Shown here piece by piece: positions 5,060 through 6,517 of a stretch of DNA of 6,517 bases; position 1 is the stretch's first letter, and each line of letters starts with the position of its first letter. The notes beneath the pieces were generated by a model. The model worked only from the letters and a program-made list of their open reading frames with translations, searched no databases and was not told where the DNA came from. Position numbers and translations under genes: made by a program. Where the stretch lies: positions 1-6,517 of the forward strand of contig JADGON010000039.1 of NCBI GenBank assembly GCA_017882945.1, in the 5' to 3' direction. Origin of the DNA: Acidimicrobiia bacterium (lineage in GTDB: Bacteria > Actinomycetota > Acidimicrobiia > IMCC26256 > JAENVU01).

Positions 5060-5557
5060 GTGACCGAAACCAACACGAACCCCGTCGTGCCCGAAGTCGT
5101 GGCCGCGGGCGAGGCCCCCAGCCCGGACGGCGCGACTCCGGCCGATCCGGACGCCGGCGAGCAGGTCACCCGGCCCACGAAGCTGATCCGGATCGCGTCG
5201 ATGGTGCGCGGCATGCTCGAGGAGGTCCGGCGCGCCCCGCTCGACGATGCCGGCCGACGCGCGCTGCGCGAGATCCATGAGCGGTCACTGCGCGAGCTCG
5301 AGGGTGTGCTCTCCCCCGACCTGCAGCAGGAGCTCGAGGAAGTCGTCCTTCCCTTCACGTCCGACACGCCGAGTGAGTCCGAGCTCCGCATCGCCCAGGC
5401 GCAGCTCGTGGGCTGGCTCGAGGGCCTGTTCCACGGGATCCAGGCCACGCTCTTCACCCAGCAGGCCATGGCCCAGCAGCAGCTCAACGAGATCGGGCAG
5501 CGGCGTGCGCTCGAGCCGGGGACCCCCGGCGAGCGTCTGCCCGGCGCCTACCTGTAA
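5060..5557 (+). CDS. bpa: Bacterial proteasome activator Bpa (PafE)
   Basis: This 165-residue protein is the ring-shaped, ATP-independent activator that opens the actinobacterial 20S proteasome to unfolded or damaged proteins without Pup tagging. The N-terminal 40 residues are acidic and proline-rich, probably disordered. The helical core starts at TKLIRIASMVRGMLEEVR (40-57), continues through REIHERSLRELEGVLSPDL (70-88), and contains the highly conserved LRIAQAQLVGWLEGLFHGIQ (109-128). From memory, this last segment is nearly identical to the Mycobacterium tuberculosis protein Rv3780. The C-terminus is GAYL, the proteasome-docking tail, where mycobacterial Bpa and the ATPase Mpa end in GQYL. 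Length is close to the 174 residues of the mycobacterial protein. The GTG at 5060 is chosen over an open frame reaching upstream into the SDR gene because a -10 box lies seven bases before it and the product then begins like relatives. The DAHP synthase gene follows after 13 bases. Confidence in identity is high. Confidence 0.93.
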   Translation: MTETNTNPVVPEVVAAGEAPSPDGATPADPDAGEQVTRPTKLIRIASMVRGMLEEVRRAPLDDAGRRALREIHERSLRELEGVLSPDLQQELEEVVLPFTSDTPSESELRIAQAQLVGWLEGLFHGIQATLFTQQAMAQQQLNEIGQRRALEPGTPGERLPGAYL

Positions 5558-5570
5558 GGCCGCCCGTCCC

Positions 5571-6517
5571 ATGACCACCTCCGCTGCTCCTCTCGACGCA
5601 TCCTGGTCGCCCGACTCGTGGCGGACCCGGCCGGTCGTGCAGCAACCGGACTGGCCCGACGACGGTGCGCTCAAGGCGGTGCTCACCGAGCTCAGCGGTC
5701 TCCCTCCGCTCGTGTTCGCGGGCGAGGCGCGCTCGCTCACCGAGTCGCTCGGACGCGTCGCGAACGGCAAGGCGTTCCTGCTCCAGGCCGGTGACTGCGC
5801 GGAGTCGTTCAGCGCGTTCTCCGCTGACGGCATCCGCGACAAGCTCAAGATCATCCTGCAGATGTCGGTCGTGCTGACCTACGGCGCGGGTGTCCCCACG
5901 GTGAAGCTCGGCCGGATCGCCGGCCAGTTCGCGAAGCCGCGGTCGTCACCGGTCGAGACGCGCGGGGATCTGGAGCTGCCGAGCTTCCGCGGCGACATGG
6001 TGAACGACCTGGCGTTCGAAGCCGCGGCTCGACGCCCCGACCCGGCTCGGCTCCTCCGGGGCTACCACCAGTCCGCGTCGACGTTGAACCTCCTGCGTGC
6101 GTTCACCAAGGGTGGCTACGCCGATCTCAGCCGCGTCCACGCGTGGAACCAGGAGTTTGTGACCGCGAGCCCCGAGGGTCGGCGTTACGAGGCGGTCGCG
6201 GCCGAGATCGAGCGGGCGCTGCGCTTCATGGAGGCCTGCGGGATCGATCTCGACAAGGAGCTGCAGCTCCACCAGGTCGACTGCTACACGTCCCACGAGG
6301 CGCTCCTGCTCGGCTACGAGGAAGCGCTCACCCGGGAGGACAGCCTCGCCGGAGGTTGGTACGACTGCTCGGCCCACCTCCTCTGGATCGGTGATCGCAC
6401 CCGCCAGCTCGACGGCGCGCACGTCGAGTTCCTGGCCGGGGTGCAGAACCCGATCGGCGTGAAGCTCGGGCCGACGGCCGGGCCCGACGACGCCGTCGCG
6501 CTCTGCGAGCGCCTGAA
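5571..6517 (+). CDS. aroG: Type II DAHP synthase (3-deoxy-7-phosphoheptulonate synthase), 3' end outside window
   Basis: The frame stays open from ATG at 5571 to the window end, giving 315 residues; relatives have about 460. The enzyme condenses phosphoenolpyruvate and erythrose 4-phosphate, the first step of the shikimate pathway for aromatic amino acids. Type II landmarks are clear: QAGDCAE (72-78) with the metal ligand C76, VKLGRIAGQFAKPRS (111-125), FRGD (139-142), YTSHEALL (239-246), LWIGDRTRQLDGAHVEF (271-287) and NPIGVKLGP (293-301). The remaining metal-binding histidine, glutamate and aspartate lie beyond the window. The ATG is favoured because the product then begins with a short, variable leader and WSPDSWRTRPVVQQPDWPD, as in family members. 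There is no clear ribosome site, and the gap to bpa is 13 bases, so it is probably read from the bpa promoter by re-initiation or coupling. Confidence 0.95.
   Translation, partial: MTTSAAPLDASWSPDSWRTRPVVQQPDWPDDGALKAVLTELSGLPPLVFAGEARSLTESLGRVANGKAFLLQAGDCAESFSAFSADGIRDKLKIILQMSVVLTYGAGVPTVKLGRIAGQFAKPRSSPVETRGDLELPSFRGDMVNDLAFEAAARRPDPARLLRGYHQSASTLNLLRAFTKGGYADLSRVHAWNQEFVTASPEGRRYEAVAAEIERALRFMEACGIDLDKELQLHQVDCYTSHEALLLGYEEALTREDSLAGGWYDCSAHLLWIGDRTRQLDGAHVEFLAGVQNPIGVKLGPTAGPDDAVALCERL

Noticed and set aside
4003..5487. Long minus-strand open frame (494 codons) opposite the SDR and bpa genes
   Set aside because: It runs antisense to three confidently identified proteins, has no recognisable domain, is rich in low-complexity Arg/Ser/Gly, and is the expected by-product of strong third-position GC bias.
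1..6517. tRNA, rRNA, CRISPR arrays, insertion sequences or attachment sites
   Set aside because: I saw no cloverleaf-like arms with CCA ends, no regularly spaced repeats, no transposase or integrase motifs and no terminal inverted repeats with target duplications.

Overview
This window looks like chromosomal DNA from a high-GC actinobacterium. Most genes have strongly G/C-biased third codon positions. The clearest lineage marker is a gene for the ATP-independent bacterial proteasome activator (Bpa/PafE), a protein known from actinobacteria that carry a 20S proteasome. A type II (plant/mycobacterial-like) DAHP synthase fits the same assignment. I cannot place the organism more precisely from the sequence; an acidimicrobial-type lineage is only a guess.

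Layout: (1) Positions 2-394 hold the 3' end of a gene for a BNR-4-like beta-propeller protein, with noticeably lower GC than everything downstream. (2) Positions 395-746 contain no long gene. They hold an AT-richer stretch, a candidate promoter (583-612), an apparently coding 30-codon small ORF (620-712) and a set of nested inverted repeats whose outer stem covers the translation start of the next gene. (3) Positions 747-1637 encode a cysteine dioxygenase and a single-domain rhodanese, tightly coupled, probably one sulfur-metabolism unit. (4) A convergent minus-strand gene (1661-2656) encodes an FMN-dependent nitronate monooxygenase-family protein. Its start faces, across 80 bp, an aldehyde dehydrogenase gene (2737-4161). 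(5) A classical short-chain dehydrogenase/reductase follows (4228-5019). (6) After a small hairpin come bpa (5060-5557), with a promoter placed for leaderless transcription, and 13 bp later the DAHP synthase gene (5571 onward), cut off by the window end.

How the genes may work together: cysteine dioxygenase oxidises cysteine to cysteine sulfinate and the rhodanese probably handles sulfane sulfur from the same pool. The monooxygenase, aldehyde dehydrogenase and reductase are oxidoreductases of unknown substrate that could belong to one catabolic route, but nothing in the sequence proves it. Bpa and DAHP synthase appear to share a transcript, linking protein quality control to the first step of aromatic amino-acid synthesis, at least in position.

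The most interesting unexplained part is the leader of the cysteine dioxygenase gene. A 30-codon ORF there has G or C in 28 of 30 third positions, contains one cysteine codon near its end, and starts exactly seven bases after a promoter-like -10 element. It could be a leaderless regulatory leader peptide, or the tail of a gene truncated at the edge of the low-GC segment.
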